Of a DNA stretch of 64,000 nt, positions 10,993 through 19,556 are shown in pieces. The stretch's first letter is position 1, and each line of letters begins with the position of its first letter. This DNA comes from Arthrobacter sp. 24S4-2 (lineage in GTDB: Bacteria > Actinomycetota > Actinomycetes > Actinomycetales > Micrococcaceae). The translations under genes were made by a program, and so were the position numbers. The notes beneath the pieces were generated by a model, which made no database searches, was not told where the DNA came from, and saw nothing but the letters and a program-made list of their open reading frames with translations. The stretch is taken from positions 3,472,001 to 3,536,000 of the forward strand of contig NZ_CP040018.1 in NCBI RefSeq assembly GCF_005280255.1, written 5' to 3'.

Positions 10993-11919
10993 TCAAGCCC
11001 GCGGATGGGCCTGCTGGTAGCTGCGGCGCAGCCGGTCCACGGAAACGTGGGTGTAGATCTGTGTTGTTGCCAGGCTGCTGTGGCCGAGAATCTCCTGGAC
11101 GGCCCGCAGATCCGCCCCGCCATCGAGCAAATGCGTTGCTGCGGAGTGCCGGAGGGCGTGCGGGCCGGTGGCGGAGGTATCCCCCAGCGCGTCCAGCAGG
11201 TCATTTACTACGGCCCTGACTTGCCGCTGGTCAACGCGTCGGCCCCGGACTCCCAGAAATAGCGCCGGGCCGCTCGTTTCGGTGGCCAGCACCGGCCGGC
11301 CCCGGCGGAGCCAGTCGTCGACGGCGACTGCGGCGGGCACCCCGTAGGGAACCGTCCGCTCTTTGTTGCCCTTGCCGAGGACCCTGAGCGTCCGCCGGTC
11401 GGGATCGAGATCGTCCACGTCCAGGCCCGCCAGTTCGCCGACCCGGAGTCCAGTGGCGTAGAGGAGCTCCACCATGGCACGGTCCCGGATGGCAAGCGGG
11501 CCGCCGTCGTCCGCGGCCTCTTCCAGTCCGCCAAGGACGCGAAGGACCTGTTGCTGGTTCAGGACGCCGGGCAGCGTCTTTTCGAGCTTCGGCGCCTTCA
11601 GCCGCAGGGCAGGATCGGCCTCAAGCAGCTCTTCCCGCACTGCCCAGGCGGTGAAGGAACGTGCCGTGGCCGCGCGTCGGGCCAACGTGGCGCGGGACAT
11701 GCCCGATTCGCTCTGCGCACCGAGCCACCGCCGCAGCGTGGAGAGCTCCAGCTCGCCGAGACCGGAGGCACCGTCGGAGGCTGCCGCCGCCAGGAGACTG
11801 TGGACGTCCGAAAGGTAGGCACGTACGGTGTGGGGCGACCTGGCCCGTTCGCCTTCCAGGTACCGGGCGAAGCCTTGGGCGGCGCTGGCCAGTGCGGCCG
11901 GAAGATCAGGTGTATCCAC
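10993..11919 (-). CDS. xerC: Tyrosine recombinase XerC
   Basis: Resolves chromosome dimers at dif, normally as a heterotetramer with XerD. 308 aa, with a SAM-like N-terminal core-binding domain (about residues 10-100) and a catalytic domain. The catalytic residues are visible: Arg in TGLRVGELAGLD, Lys in GKGNKERTVP, HxxR in HALRHSAATHLL, His in LGHSSLATT and the nucleophilic Tyr in QIYTHV. The start is a GTG with a weak ribosome site. It sits in the conserved comM-dprA-xerC block; it is a host gene and does not belong to the element, which has a serine integrase. Confidence 0.92.
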   Translation of the reverse strand: MDTPDLPAALASAAQGFARYLEGERARSPHTVRAYLSDVHSLLAAAASDGASGLGELELSTLRRWLGAQSESGMSRATLARRAATARSFTAWAVREELLEADPALRLKAPKLEKTLPGVLNQQQVLRVLGGLEEAADDGGPLAIRDRAMVELLYATGLRVGELAGLDVDDLDPDRRTLRVLGKGNKERTVPYGVPAAVAVDDWLRRGRPVLATETSGPALFLGVRGRRVDQRQVRAVVNDLLDALGDTSATGPHALRHSAATHLLDGGADLRAVQEILGHSSLATTQIYTHVSVDRLRRSYQQAHPRA

Positions 11920-11979
11920 GCTCTAACTGTCCCATCATTCGGCCCGCGATCAAGGAACCACGCAGTCCTTATGCAGTCC

Positions 11980-13164
11980 TCACGCTTTCCGCGCTCTCTT
12001 CCAGCCGCCGCGTTCGGATTCGGCGAGGCCGAGCAATCCAAGCCTCCCCAGCCCCGCCCTCACGGAATCTGCGCTTAGTCCCGCGACGGATGTCAGCTTT
12101 TCGACCGAGCTGGTGGACCGCAGTGGCAGGGCGTCGAGCAGGATGAGGTCCTCAAGCGTGAGGCCGTCATGAGCAGCGGGCTGGCCCGGCACCAGGTCCA
12201 CCAGCGACTCGCCGCTGGGCGACGCAAGCTCCGCGATTTCACCGGCGTCCGTAACGCAGACGGCTCCTCCCTCACGGATGAGCCGGTGGCAGCCGGCTGA
12301 ATTGGCGCTGTGTACCGACCCGGGGACGGCTCCCACCGCCCTGCCGAGGGTTTCCGCATGGTGCGCCGTGTTCAAGGCGCCGGATCGCCAGCGGGCCTCC
12401 ACCACTACCGTGACTGAGGCCAGGGCGGCAATGAGGCGGTTCCGTTGCAGGAACCGGTAACGCGTGGGAGCGGAGCCGGGCGGCACTTCGGCCAGGACGG
12501 CGCCTTGGTTGGCGACTGCCCTAAGCAGGTCCTCATTGCCGGACGGATAAAAGCGGTCCACGCCACCGGCCATAACGGCGATGGTGGGCACGATGTCACC
12601 GGCCCCGGCCAGGGCAGCCCGGTGGGCGTGGGCATCAATCCCGTAGGCCCCGCCCGAAACTATGGTGAATCCCCGCTGGGCCAGCGAGTAGGCCAGGTCG
12701 CCGGTGACGGAGGCACCGTAGCTGGTGCTGTCCCGGGATCCGACCAGCGCAACGGACTTCGCGGCAGGCGGCAGCTCGTGTTCGAGGCCGCGCCACCAGA
12801 GGCAGATCGGTTCGTGGAGTCCCAGGTCGGCCAGCTGTCCCGGCCAGAGCCCGTCGGAGGGGATGATCATGCGGCCGCCGAGCCGGTGCATCGTGGCGAG
12901 GTCCCTCTCGGGTGCAAGGTCCGGAATGCGCGGAGCCCAGCGTTTCAGAGCAGCGGTCATCCCGGGCCAGATTCCGGAGCCGCCGTTGTCCGCCAGCAGG
13001 GCGGTGATATCGCGTTCAAGCTCCGGCCCGAATGCAAGCTGGCCGGTGGCGATTCGGAGCGCATCCGTTGCGCCGACCACCCTTACCAGGGCAAGGCCCG
13101 CTGCGTCCTGGGGCTCCAGCAGCCGGGACAGTGCGGCCCTCGCTAGCCTCTCATTGTCAGACAT
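11980..13164 (-). CDS. dprA: DNA-processing protein DprA
   Basis: Loads RecA onto incoming single-stranded DNA during natural transformation. 394 aa: an N-terminal SAM-like region, then the Rossmann-fold DprA domain (about residues 125-310) with VGSRDSTSYG, SGGAYGIDAHAHRAAL and QRNRLIAAL, and a C-terminal winged-helix (DML1-like) region. I start at the ATG at 13164, with AAAGGAAC just upstream, rather than at the far upstream codon of the open frame. It lies 10 bases after the comM stop. The gene looks intact although its partner comM is split. Confidence 0.93.
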   Translation of the reverse strand: MSDNERLARAALSRLLEPQDAAGLALVRVVGATDALRIATGQLAFGPELERDITALLADNGGSGIWPGMTAALKRWAPRIPDLAPERDLATMHRLGGRMIIPSDGLWPGQLADLGLHEPICLWWRGLEHELPPAAKSVALVGSRDSTSYGASVTGDLAYSLAQRGFTIVSGGAYGIDAHAHRAALAGAGDIVPTIAVMAGGVDRFYPSGNEDLLRAVANQGAVLAEVPPGSAPTRYRFLQRNRLIAALASVTVVVEARWRSGALNTAHHAETLGRAVGAVPGSVHSANSAGCHRLIREGGAVCVTDAGEIAELASPSGESLVDLVPGQPAAHDGLTLEDLILLDALPLRSTSSVEKLTSVAGLSADSVRAGLGRLGLLGLAESERGGWKRARKA

Positions 13165-13174
13165 GGTGTTCCTT

Positions 13175-14611
13175 TCAGGCTGTGGCAGATGCAGCTTGGC
13201 GAAGGCCCAGCGCCTGCCCAATGTCGTTATCGTCAGGGGCGTCATGGCATGCCAGGTCTGCGAGCGTCCACGCCAAACGAAGTACGCGGTCGTAGCCGCG
13301 CGCTGTCAGCACCCCGCGTTCCAGGGAAAGGTCAAGGATCCGTGTGACGGGCGGGGCCAGCCGGAGTGTGCCGCGGAGAATCCGGCCGGGCACTTGGGCG
13401 TTGGTTTCCAGTCCCAGCGGCCCCAGCCTGTCCAGCTGGCGGGCCCGGGCAGCACCCACCCGGCCGGCCACAGTGGCGGTGTCTTCCTCGACTCCGGACT
13501 GGCCGAAGTCCGCAAGGGACACGCGCTCTACCTGCAACTGGATGTCCACCCGGTCCAGCAGTGGCCCGGACATCCGCGCCAGGTACCTGCGCCTCATCAT
13601 GGGGGTGCACGTGCAGTCCAGCCCCTTCCCCGAGGCCTTTCCACAGGGACACGGATTGGCGGCCAGCACGAGTTGGAACCGCGCCGGATAGGCCGCCGTT
13701 CCGGCGGACCGGTGGATGACCAGCTCACCGCTCTCCAAAGGCTGCCGTAGTGCATCGAGGACACGGCGCTCATATTCCGGTGCCTCGTCAAGGAAGAGCA
13801 CACCGCGGTGGGCACGGGACGCGGCGCCCGGCCGCGGCAGCCCTGAACCGCCGCCGATAATGGCAGCCGATGTGGCGGTGTGATGGGGATTTTCGAACGG
13901 CGGCCGGCGCAGGAGCCGCACGGAGGCCGAGCGCAAGGCACACAGCGAGTGGATTGCAGTGACTTCCATCGCCTCGTTGTCGGCCAGGTCCGGAAGCAGG
14001 CCCGGAAGCCGTTCGGCCAGCATTGTCTTTCCTGCCCCGGGAGGGCCGGATAACAGCAGATGGTGGGCGCCTGCGGCAGCAACTTCCAATGCTTTGCGGG
14101 CATCGCCCTGGCCCGCAACATCGCACATGTCCGGTGCCGGCCCGGCCGCTGCCGGACCATCCTCGAAAGAGTTGTCGTCGTCCGGCTCAAAATCGAGTGC
14201 GAGCTCCTGCGGATCGGCGCCGAAGTCATAGGCCAGCCGGGCGAGTGTCCTGTACCCGCGGACCGTGGCACCGGGAACGAGCCCGGCTTCAGCGGCGTTT
14301 GCCTGCGCCACCACCACGTCGGTGTAGCCGGCCCGGACCGCCGCCATTACGGCCGGAAGGATGCCGCGGACGGGCCTGAGCCGGCCGTCCAGCCCCAGCT
14401 CGGCAATAAAGACGCTCCGCTCCGTGGACCTGATGTCGTTTGCCGCGCGCAGGACCGCCATGCTGATGGCCAGGTCGAACCCCGAACCGCGCTTTGGCAG
14501 GGATGCCGGGATGAGGTTGGCGGTGATCTTGCGCCGGCTCAGCGGAATGCCGGAGTTCTGGGCTGCCGAGCGGATCCGTTCCTTCGCCTCGTTCAGTGAG
14601 GCGTCCGGCAG
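13175..14611 (-). pseudogene. comM: comM (yifB), C-terminal segment, separated from its start by the phage-like element
   Basis: ComM is an AAA+/MCM-like branch-migration helicase that helps integrate DNA during transformation. This segment (codons 40-514 of the rejoined gene, plus the att core) has no start of its own; the first 39 codons lie 17.2 kb away at 31812-31928. Everything else is intact: Walker A GPPGAGKTMLAERLP, Walker B VLFLDEAPEYE, the Cys-rich NPCPCG segment and the C-terminal Mg-chelatase-like domain up to the TGA at 13175. Joining the two pieces at the shared 9-bp core gives FVILGLPDASLNEAKERI without a gap. An internal ATG at 14461 could make a truncated 428-aa product. Confidence 0.93.
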
Positions 14612-14628
14612 GTCCCTCTTTATGTAGC
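14579..14628. other. Left attachment site (attL) of the element
   Basis: Host comM sequence meets element sequence at GTCCGGCAG (14603-14611), which recurs at 31812-31820. The right arm, CCCTCTTTATGTAGC (14614-14628), is the partner of GCTACATCTTGAGGG at the other end. Put together, the element ends form a 48-bp imperfect palindrome whose centre falls on TC (14604-14605), the predicted crossover dinucleotide. Confidence 0.82.
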
Positions 14629-16152
14629 ATGAAGTGCATGAAGGTCATCATCTACACAAGGCAGTCGAAACACCGCGACGAATCGGTTACGCATGAGCTA
14701 CAGGAGAACGCCTGCCAGTCCTTCGCCAAGAGCAGAGGATGGGAGGTTGTTCAAGTCCTAAATGAGAGAGGCATCTCAGGCAAGACCATCGCCAAGCGCA
14801 CGGAGTTTCAGACGGCACTCAAGATGATCAAGGACAAGGAAGCCGAAGGCCTCCTAGTCTGGCGCTGGTCCCGATTTGCCCGCAACACCTTGGATGGTCT
14901 GATCACCCTCAAGAGCATTGAGGAGGAGGCCAAGGGACAAGTCCATTGCGCTTTGGAGCAGATCGACCGCAGCGCTATGGGCAAGTTCTCGCTGACAATG
15001 ATGTTGGGCATGGCCGAACTTGAATCCAACGTCAAAGGCGAACAGTGGAACGAAGCTCTGATGCTCAGGCTCTCCAAGGGCCTGCCGCCGTCAGGCAAGG
15101 TTCAGTTTGGGTATGACAAGGTAGCCGGTCAGTACATCAAGAATCCGGAAGAGGCCGCAATCCTCAAGGAAGCCTACGAACGCTACACATCCGGTGAAGG
15201 CGTCCGGAGTATCTGTGAGGACTTCAGCGCACGCAGCCTTCCGGCTCCCGGTCCTCGTGGCTGGTACTCCGGAGGCATGTTCGATCTGCTGGATAAGGTC
15301 TTCTACTCCGGAAAGATCTCATGGGTACCTAAGAAGGGTGAGGAACCGATCATCGTTGACGGCGCACATGAGGCGATCCTGTCAGCCGGGGAATGGTCCG
15401 CTTACCGGAAGTCACGTAAGGACCGGAAGATGAACGTCAGACCGAAGAATCCGCGCTGGATGCTCTCAGGCTTGGTGGTGTGCGGACTGTGCGGAAGCAA
15501 GATGCTCAGCCACTCCGACAGCCGGGGCAGGCGTCAACTCATGTGCGCCAAGTACAACGCGGAAGGCAAGGGAGCTTGTAAAGGTGTCTTCCGCCGTCAG
15601 TCCATCGTGACTACCCGCGTTTGGTTCTGGCTTGGTGCCCACTTGGATGAATGGGCATCCGCTATGCCGAGTAATGAGGAAGCCCGGAAGGCCGCTGAGA
15701 AAGCTCTTGCTGACTCTCAAGCCGCTGTAGAGACCGCACACGCCGACTACTCCCGCTATGCGGACTGGGCTTATGAGCATGGCATCCTTGCCGCTGTCAG
15801 CGCTTCCAAGCTGGCCGAGAAAGCGGAGACGATCAAGGACGCTGAGTCAGCGGTGGAGAGTGCACAGGCTCATCTTGCTTCCTTGGTGCCGGTAGCGGAC
15901 GTGCATGAGCGCATCCTTGAAGGCTCAAAGCTGATGGGCTTCTCAGATGAGCGCCCGAAGATGTGGCAACGTCCAGACGGCGAATGGGAGGATGCACCCG
16001 AGGAGGTTAGCGAACAGGCAACCGCACGGTTGAGGGAAGCTCTCAGCCTCATCATTGACACTGTGGTTGTCCTGCCTTCCACCGCCAAGAGTCCGCGTGA
16101 CCCCGACCGGAACCACGCGGAAGAGGTCAAGATCATCCCGCGTAAGCTGTAG
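14629..16152 (+). CDS. Large serine integrase
   Basis: Site-specific recombinase that integrates the element into comM. About 507 aa. N-terminal resolvase domain: catalytic Ser13 in YTRQS, RWSRFARNTLDG with active-site arginines, and MLGMAELESN before the long helix. Then the recombinase domain, a zinc ribbon (VCGLCG ... LMC ... ACKG) and a C-terminal coiled coil (about residues 345-425). The frame is open back to a GTG at 14596, but that lies in host comM. I prefer ATG 14629 or 14638; neither has a good ribosome site. The start is next to attP, so promoter context will differ between integrated and excised forms. The stop is followed by a terminator. Confidence 0.93.
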   Translation: MKCMKVIIYTRQSKHRDESVTHELQENACQSFAKSRGWEVVQVLNERGISGKTIAKRTEFQTALKMIKDKEAEGLLVWRWSRFARNTLDGLITLKSIEEEAKGQVHCALEQIDRSAMGKFSLTMMLGMAELESNVKGEQWNEALMLRLSKGLPPSGKVQFGYDKVAGQYIKNPEEAAILKEAYERYTSGEGVRSICEDFSARSLPAPGPRGWYSGGMFDLLDKVFYSGKISWVPKKGEEPIIVDGAHEAILSAGEWSAYRKSRKDRKMNVRPKNPRWMLSGLVVCGLCGSKMLSHSDSRGRRQLMCAKYNAEGKGACKGVFRRQSIVTTRVWFWLGAHLDEWASAMPSNEEARKAAEKALADSQAAVETAHADYSRYADWAYEHGILAAVSASKLAEKAETIKDAESAVESAQAHLASLVPVADVHERILEGSKLMGFSDERPKMWQRPDGEWEDAPEEVSEQATARLREALSLIIDTVVVLPSTAKSPRDPDRNHAEEVKIIPRKL

Positions 16153-16176
16153 GCGGCGGATGTATCACCGCTGAGG

Positions 16177-16206
16177 AACCCCGTTGGCACTGCTGGCGGG
16201 GTTTTC
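16177..16206 (+). terminator. Terminator after the integrase gene
   Basis: AACCCCG (16177-16183) pairs with CGGGGTT (16197-16203) across a 13-base loop and runs into TTTT. It starts 25 bases after the integrase stop. Confidence 0.75.
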
Positions 16207-16444
16207 CTATGGACCTCAAGGCCCCTCGTGTGTGCCCAGCGACGCGCCAGCGGCACTACGGCGACACGCCGCGTGTGCTACGACACGCAGGGAACTAGAT
16301 GTGGCTAAGTACTCCACAGGGTGTGGATTACGAACCCAAAAAAGGCTAGAATCTGCGGTTTCTTCACCCCCGCACCTGTGGATTAACGGTGCACCAAATG
16401 ACATACTTGTAATACATCATCTTGGGGTTCGTTCGAGGCGCTTG

Positions 16445-16458
16445 CACTACATGTAGTG
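16445..16458. promoter_or_regulatory. Perfect 14-bp palindrome, possible operator
   Basis: CACTACATGTAGTG, flanked by TTG and TTAAC. Each half contains CTACAT, which also occurs in the outer arms of the predicted attP (GCTACAT / ATGTAGC). It could be a regulator site or an accessory integrase site; the sequence alone does not decide. Confidence 0.4.
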
Positions 16459-16489
16459 TTAACGGAGTGCCTGAAGTTGGGCATGAAAA

Positions 16490-16543
16490 AGCCTCAGGGT
16501 AATCCGCCTTGAGGTTCAAGGGCTTACCGACTGAGGCTGTTTT
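16490..16543. terminator. Long hairpin, possible bidirectional terminator
   Basis: AGCCTCAG (16490-16497) pairs with CTGAGGCT (16531-16538), helped by GTAA/TTAC inside. It is preceded by GAAAAA and followed by GTTTTC, so it could end transcripts in both directions or be a small structured RNA. Confidence 0.5.
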
Positions 16544-16658
16544 CATTCCCATGCGACCGGGATGAAAAGAGCCTACATCCTCAAGACTGGATCAAGACAA
16601 ATCGTCGGCGTGTCTTACGGAGAGAGTCGGGAGCCAAACCTAGTCACTAGGAGTGGCC

Positions 16659-16853
16659 GTGAGCGACAAGCTCAAACCGGGGCAAGATGCCCCATTGTCA
16701 GGACAGTACGAGATCGTTGGCCCTCGCGGCGGACGGACAGGCGAAGAACGTACCGCGATACGCGGCAACACTCTCCCGCCGACGCCGAAACCGGGACAGT
16801 CGTACATCCCGGTTGACGCAACCCGGAACGGCGCAGGACGGCGGAAGCCGTGA
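16659..16853 (+). CDS. YjzC-like small protein
   Basis: 64 aa, beginning MSDKLKPGQDAPLSGQYE, then GPRGG, TGEERT and LPPTPKPGQSY. This Lys-Pro-Gly / Ala-Pro / Ser-Gly-x-Tyr layout resembles the YjzC family of small proteins of unknown function found in Bacillus and Actinobacteria. I start at the GTG at 16659 because AGGAG lies seven bases upstream; another in-frame GTG is at 16653. The gene overlaps the next small frame by four bases (GTGA). Its role in the element is unknown. Confidence 0.65.
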   Translation: MSDKLKPGQDAPLSGQYEIVGPRGGRTGEERTAIRGNTLPPTPKPGQSYIPVDATRNGAGRRKP

Positions 16854-16987
16854 GCCGGGAACGGCTTAAGCCGTCAGACGATGCAAGCGACGGCGAACAG
16901 AGCTTCTTCTGGGGATCACCCGAGCATCCTCACCCGTTCACCGCCACCTTCCACGAGGCTTCAGGTACGTGGAAGCGCGATAACTAG
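16850..16987 (+). CDS. Hypothetical 45-aa protein coupled to the YjzC-like gene
   Basis: The GTG start overlaps the preceding stop by four bases, a strong sign of coupled translation. The product begins VSRERLKPSDDASDGEQSFF, ends TWKRDN and contains the His/Pro-rich stretch GSPEHPHPFTATFHEASG. No family is recognised. A terminator hairpin follows about 10 bases after the stop, which supports a two-gene transcript with the YjzC-like gene. Confidence 0.5.
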   Translation: MSRERLKPSDDASDGEQSFFWGSPEHPHPFTATFHEASGTWKRDN

Positions 16988-16996
16988 ATAGATGGG

Positions 16997-17030
16997 AAGC
17001 CCCGCTGGCCGTTTGGCTGGCGGGGTTTCT
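16997..17030 (+). terminator. Terminator after the early small-gene pair
   Basis: CCCCGC (17000-17005) pairs with GCGGGG (17020-17025), followed by TTTCTTT. Confidence 0.7.
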
Positions 17031-17093
17031 TTGGTTCTCGTGGAACTCCGTTGGACGTAGTTGGTACAGCCCTCCGTTACCAAATCGTTGTAA

Positions 17094-17136
17094 AAGCCCC
17101 TACTGAAGTGGATCAAACCACAAGATGTAGGGGCTT
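17094..17136 (-). terminator. Hairpin with A-run on its left, possible minus-strand terminator
   Basis: AAGCCCCTAC (17094-17103) pairs perfectly with GTAGGGGCTT (17127-17136). Read on the minus strand it ends in a short T-run (TTTTA). No minus-strand gene precedes it that I can support, so it may instead be a structured RNA or insulator. Confidence 0.45.
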
Positions 17137-17188
17137 CGGCATGTCCGGACCACAAGATGAGGCTCCGAAAAATACTTACTGAATTAGC

Positions 17189-17218
17189 TTGACAACTGGG
17201 TATAGAGAGGACTACTAT
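17189..17218 (+). promoter_or_regulatory. Sigma-70-type promoter for the early region
   Basis: TTGACA (17189-17194) and TACTAT (17213-17218) with an 18-base spacer, about 80 bases before a 58-aa gene. It lies in a clearly AT-rich stretch. Confidence 0.5.
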
Positions 17219-17296
17219 TTGCGCCTGCAAATCTGTGATATACTGTATTACTACACAACAACGGATTAAGCAAGCCCTACACGAAAGAATTTTGAA

Positions 17297-17473
17297 ATGG
17301 CACCAACGAACTACGAACGAACCGAACTGGTCAAGGCCCGAACAACTCTGGCCCACGCACGCAACCGCGTTGTCCGATTCCAGAACAAGGCAATCGAAGC
17401 AGCCCGCGAAGTGGGAACGCTTGAGCAGAGGATTCACGAACTCGAAGCACAGGAAGCAGCGTCCGAGAACTAG
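17297..17473 (+). CDS. Small coiled-coil protein, function unknown
   Basis: 58 aa, begins MAPTNYERTELVKARTTLAH and continues as one amphipathic, charged helix to the end (EQRIHELEAQEAASEN). A ribosome site (GAAAG) lies ahead of the ATG. It is flanked by a promoter and a terminator, so it appears to be transcribed alone. Early-region proteins of this type are often regulators or adaptors, but nothing here identifies its partner. Confidence 0.6.
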   Translation: MAPTNYERTELVKARTTLAHARNRVVRFQNKAIEAAREVGTLEQRIHELEAQEAASEN

Positions 17474-17474
17474 A

Positions 17475-17510
17475 AAGGCTCCCCCGGTAGGAGCAAACCG
17501 GGAGAGCCTT
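17475..17510 (+). terminator. Terminator after the coiled-coil gene
   Basis: AAGGCTC (17475-17481) pairs with GAGCCTT (17504-17510), extended by CCCGGT/ACCGGG inside; it starts two bases after the stop codon. Confidence 0.7.
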
Positions 17511-17709
17511 CCAACAAACAAATGAACTAACCAGAGCGAAAAATCCACACGAAGAGACGTTCTGATCCAACTGAATAAATATCCAGCCGACCCTTTAATT
17601 ATACCACCTTCTGGTACATGGGTTGACCGGAAAAGTCAAATCAACTCAAAACAAAAATGACGAAAAGAGGCTCACATGAGCGAAACAACAACCCTTAGGA
17701 ACAACCCAC

Positions 17710-19278
17710 ATGACACGTCCACTATCCACACTTTCTGACCAGTACAAACTAGGCCCCACCGAATGGGCCAAGGCGTTTCACACCTCAATGGTCATCACTG
17801 AACACGAGGTTGAACTATCCCCCGGCAAGGCGCGTGAAGCCTTCCCCGCTACTGAAGACGACGTAGCAAACAAGATCGTTGACCGCCTCAAAGGCGCACT
17901 GACCTACATCCCCGGTAACAAAAGCTGGTACCTCTGGAACGGCATCATCCATGAGCCGCTTACCGTGGAGAGCCTGCCCAAGCTGGTAGTCATTGCAGCC
18001 AAAGACGCCATGAAGGCCTCTTCCGAGCGCATCAGCTACTTCTACCGTCAGCTTCCCAAGAACGAGAAGACCGAAGACTCAGACGGAGACAACAAAGCCT
18101 TCCTCAGAGAGCGCAACGAGATCATCAAGCGACTCTCCACCAACGCCGGTATCAACTCCGTGGTTGAACTGGTCCGCGCCAAGGTGACTGTCTCCAATGC
18201 ACACTTCGATGATGACCGTCAGTGGTTCGTACTCCGCAACGGAGTCATCGACAAGCGAGACCTCAGCATCAACAAGAGCATCAAGCTCTTCCCGCACGAT
18301 GCCAAGCGTCCCGTCTACCGCTACTTTGATGCTGACTACATCCCCGGTGCCGGTGCTCCGGTGTTGCGCAAGTTCCTCTCAGAGTCAGTGGCCGACGCTG
18401 GACAGGTCAGGTTCCTTGGTAAGGCAACGGCATGGGCGCTCATCGGCTCCCCTAAGAAGACCAAGACGATTGTCAGCCTTCAGGGAGCCACCAACTCAGG
18501 CAAGAGCACCTACAACGACCTCTTCCACTCGCTGGCCGGTAGCTACTACGCAGAGCCGAACCGTGACGCTATCCAGATCACGCACAGGGACGCACTGAAG
18601 TACAGGGACGCCATGAAAGAAGCCCGCTACCTAGGCTTCTCCGAAGTGACTAAGAAGCTCGATGTTCCGTTCATCCTTCAGTTCACAGGCGGCGACACCT
18701 GCCAGTCCGAACAGAAGTTCATTGCCGAAAAATACTGGAAGCCTCAGGGCATCATGTTCGTGGCATCCAACGAAGGCCTACAGGTTGACTCCATGAATCC
18801 GGCAACGTTCGCACGTGTGGCACCTATCCACTTCCCGCACACATTCGAAGTGAACAGCCTGACCGGACACGAGGCAGATGAAGACCTCTCGGAGAAGCTG
18901 CTGGATGAACGTTCCGGCATCGTCAACTGGCTACTTGAGCACTACGTCTACATGCTGGCCGAAGGCATGGACAAGACGGACACGATGGAAGCACTCAAGC
19001 GTAAGACTCGTGATGAGGAATCCAACGCGCTCGAATTCGTGATGGAGATGAGGGACGCGGGAACGTTGGTCTTTGATCCCGAACTTCCGACATCCAAGAG
19101 CATCACACTTGCTGACCTTCATCAGGCTTACGTGTCGTGGTGCACGTCCCACGCAGTCAACCGCAGCGAACTTTTGAACCAAGCTTCGTTCAGAAAGCAC
19201 ATTCAAGGTTCCTATGAGGTCAAGAACTCCGGTGGCTACAAGGTCACAGCGGTTCAATTCGCCAAGGTAGCGGCTTAG
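17710..19278 (+). CDS. D5/P4-type SF3 helicase (phage replication ATPase)
   Basis: Replicative superfamily-3 helicase that would unwind the element's origin. 522 aa. An N-terminal D5-N-like region (about residues 60-240) precedes the ATPase core with Walker A GATNSGKST (about 258-266); the SF3 core continues through FSEVTKK and FVASNEG. The C-terminal 100 residues fit a primase-C/winged-helix region. The N-terminal polymerase-type primase domain of full P4 alpha proteins is not evident, so host primase may be needed. The ATG at 17710 has AGGAAC eight bases upstream; a possible 20-codon leader frame (ATG 17676) overlaps it. A repeat array follows at once. Confidence 0.85.
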   Translation: MTRPLSTLSDQYKLGPTEWAKAFHTSMVITEHEVELSPGKAREAFPATEDDVANKIVDRLKGALTYIPGNKSWYLWNGIIHEPLTVESLPKLVVIAAKDAMKASSERISYFYRQLPKNEKTEDSDGDNKAFLRERNEIIKRLSTNAGINSVVELVRAKVTVSNAHFDDDRQWFVLRNGVIDKRDLSINKSIKLFPHDAKRPVYRYFDADYIPGAGAPVLRKFLSESVADAGQVRFLGKATAWALIGSPKKTKTIVSLQGATNSGKSTYNDLFHSLAGSYYAEPNRDAIQITHRDALKYRDAMKEARYLGFSEVTKKLDVPFILQFTGGDTCQSEQKFIAEKYWKPQGIMFVASNEGLQVDSMNPATFARVAPIHFPHTFEVNSLTGHEADEDLSEKLLDERSGIVNWLLEHYVYMLAEGMDKTDTMEALKRKTRDEESNALEFVMEMRDAGTLVFDPELPTSKSITLADLHQAYVSWCTSHAVNRSELLNQASFRKHIQGSYEVKNSGGYKVTAVQFAKVAA

Positions 19279-19281
19279 TCC

Positions 19282-19482
19282 GTTCAAATGAACACCTAGC
19301 GTTCAAAGATGGGTTCAGCCTACTTCCTTGCAAACACAGGGAAGTAGGCACCATCTACCCCTCTTTGAACACTATGAACGTACTTTTCTAAAAAAGTAGT
19401 AGATATATAGGAAATAGCTAAAAGGCCTATATGCCTATAGAAAAGGGGTTTTGCGATTTTGAAGGTTCAAAGCGTTCAAAGC
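19282..19482. other. Putative replication origin with GTTCAAA iterons
   Basis: Copies of a GTTCAAA-type repeat lie at 19282 (CGTTCAAAT), 19301 (CGTTCAAAG), 19364 (inverted, CTTTGAAC), 19465 (GGTTCAAAG) and 19474 (CGTTCAAAG), with shorter GTTCA/TGAAC forms at 19290, 19314 and 19375. The array encloses a perfect 10-bp hairpin (19319-19328 with 19341-19350) and a very AT-rich tract (19384-19455). It lies directly downstream of the helicase gene. Iterons plus an AT-rich unwinding zone next to a replication gene is the classic origin layout. Confidence 0.6.
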
Positions 19483-19556
19483 CCCTAGCACCATCAAGAC
19501 GCAACGATATTGCCGCATGACGCTACCTCAAACACCTATCGCTGAGGAGCGAAGCA

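Larger units (their letters stand above)
16207..16658. other. Non-coding region between the integrase and early genes
   Basis: About 450 bp without a credible gene. Short open frames on both strands lack ribosome sites and protein-like composition. It holds a 14-bp perfect palindrome (16445-16458) and a long terminator-like hairpin (16490-16543). TGTGGATTA occurs twice. In a temperate phage this is where a repressor and switch promoters would be expected, but no repressor gene is visible. Confidence 0.55.

Noticed and set aside
14596..14628. Upstream GTG start for the serine integrase
   Set aside because: It lies inside host comM sequence beyond the predicted crossover, so it would not be part of the integrase gene in the free element.
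16216..16552. Minus-strand frames near the integrase as repressor candidates
   Set aside because: No ribosome site, no DNA-binding motif, and they cross the palindrome and terminator hairpin.
16961..17548. 195-codon minus-strand frame as a possible repressor or membrane protein
   Set aside because: It spans two terminators, a promoter and the antisense of two small genes; Cys-rich random-looking composition and no helix-turn-helix.
19281..19490. Repeat array read as a CRISPR
   Set aside because: Repeats are only 7-9 bp, in both orientations and unevenly spaced; no cas genes are present. Iterons fit better.
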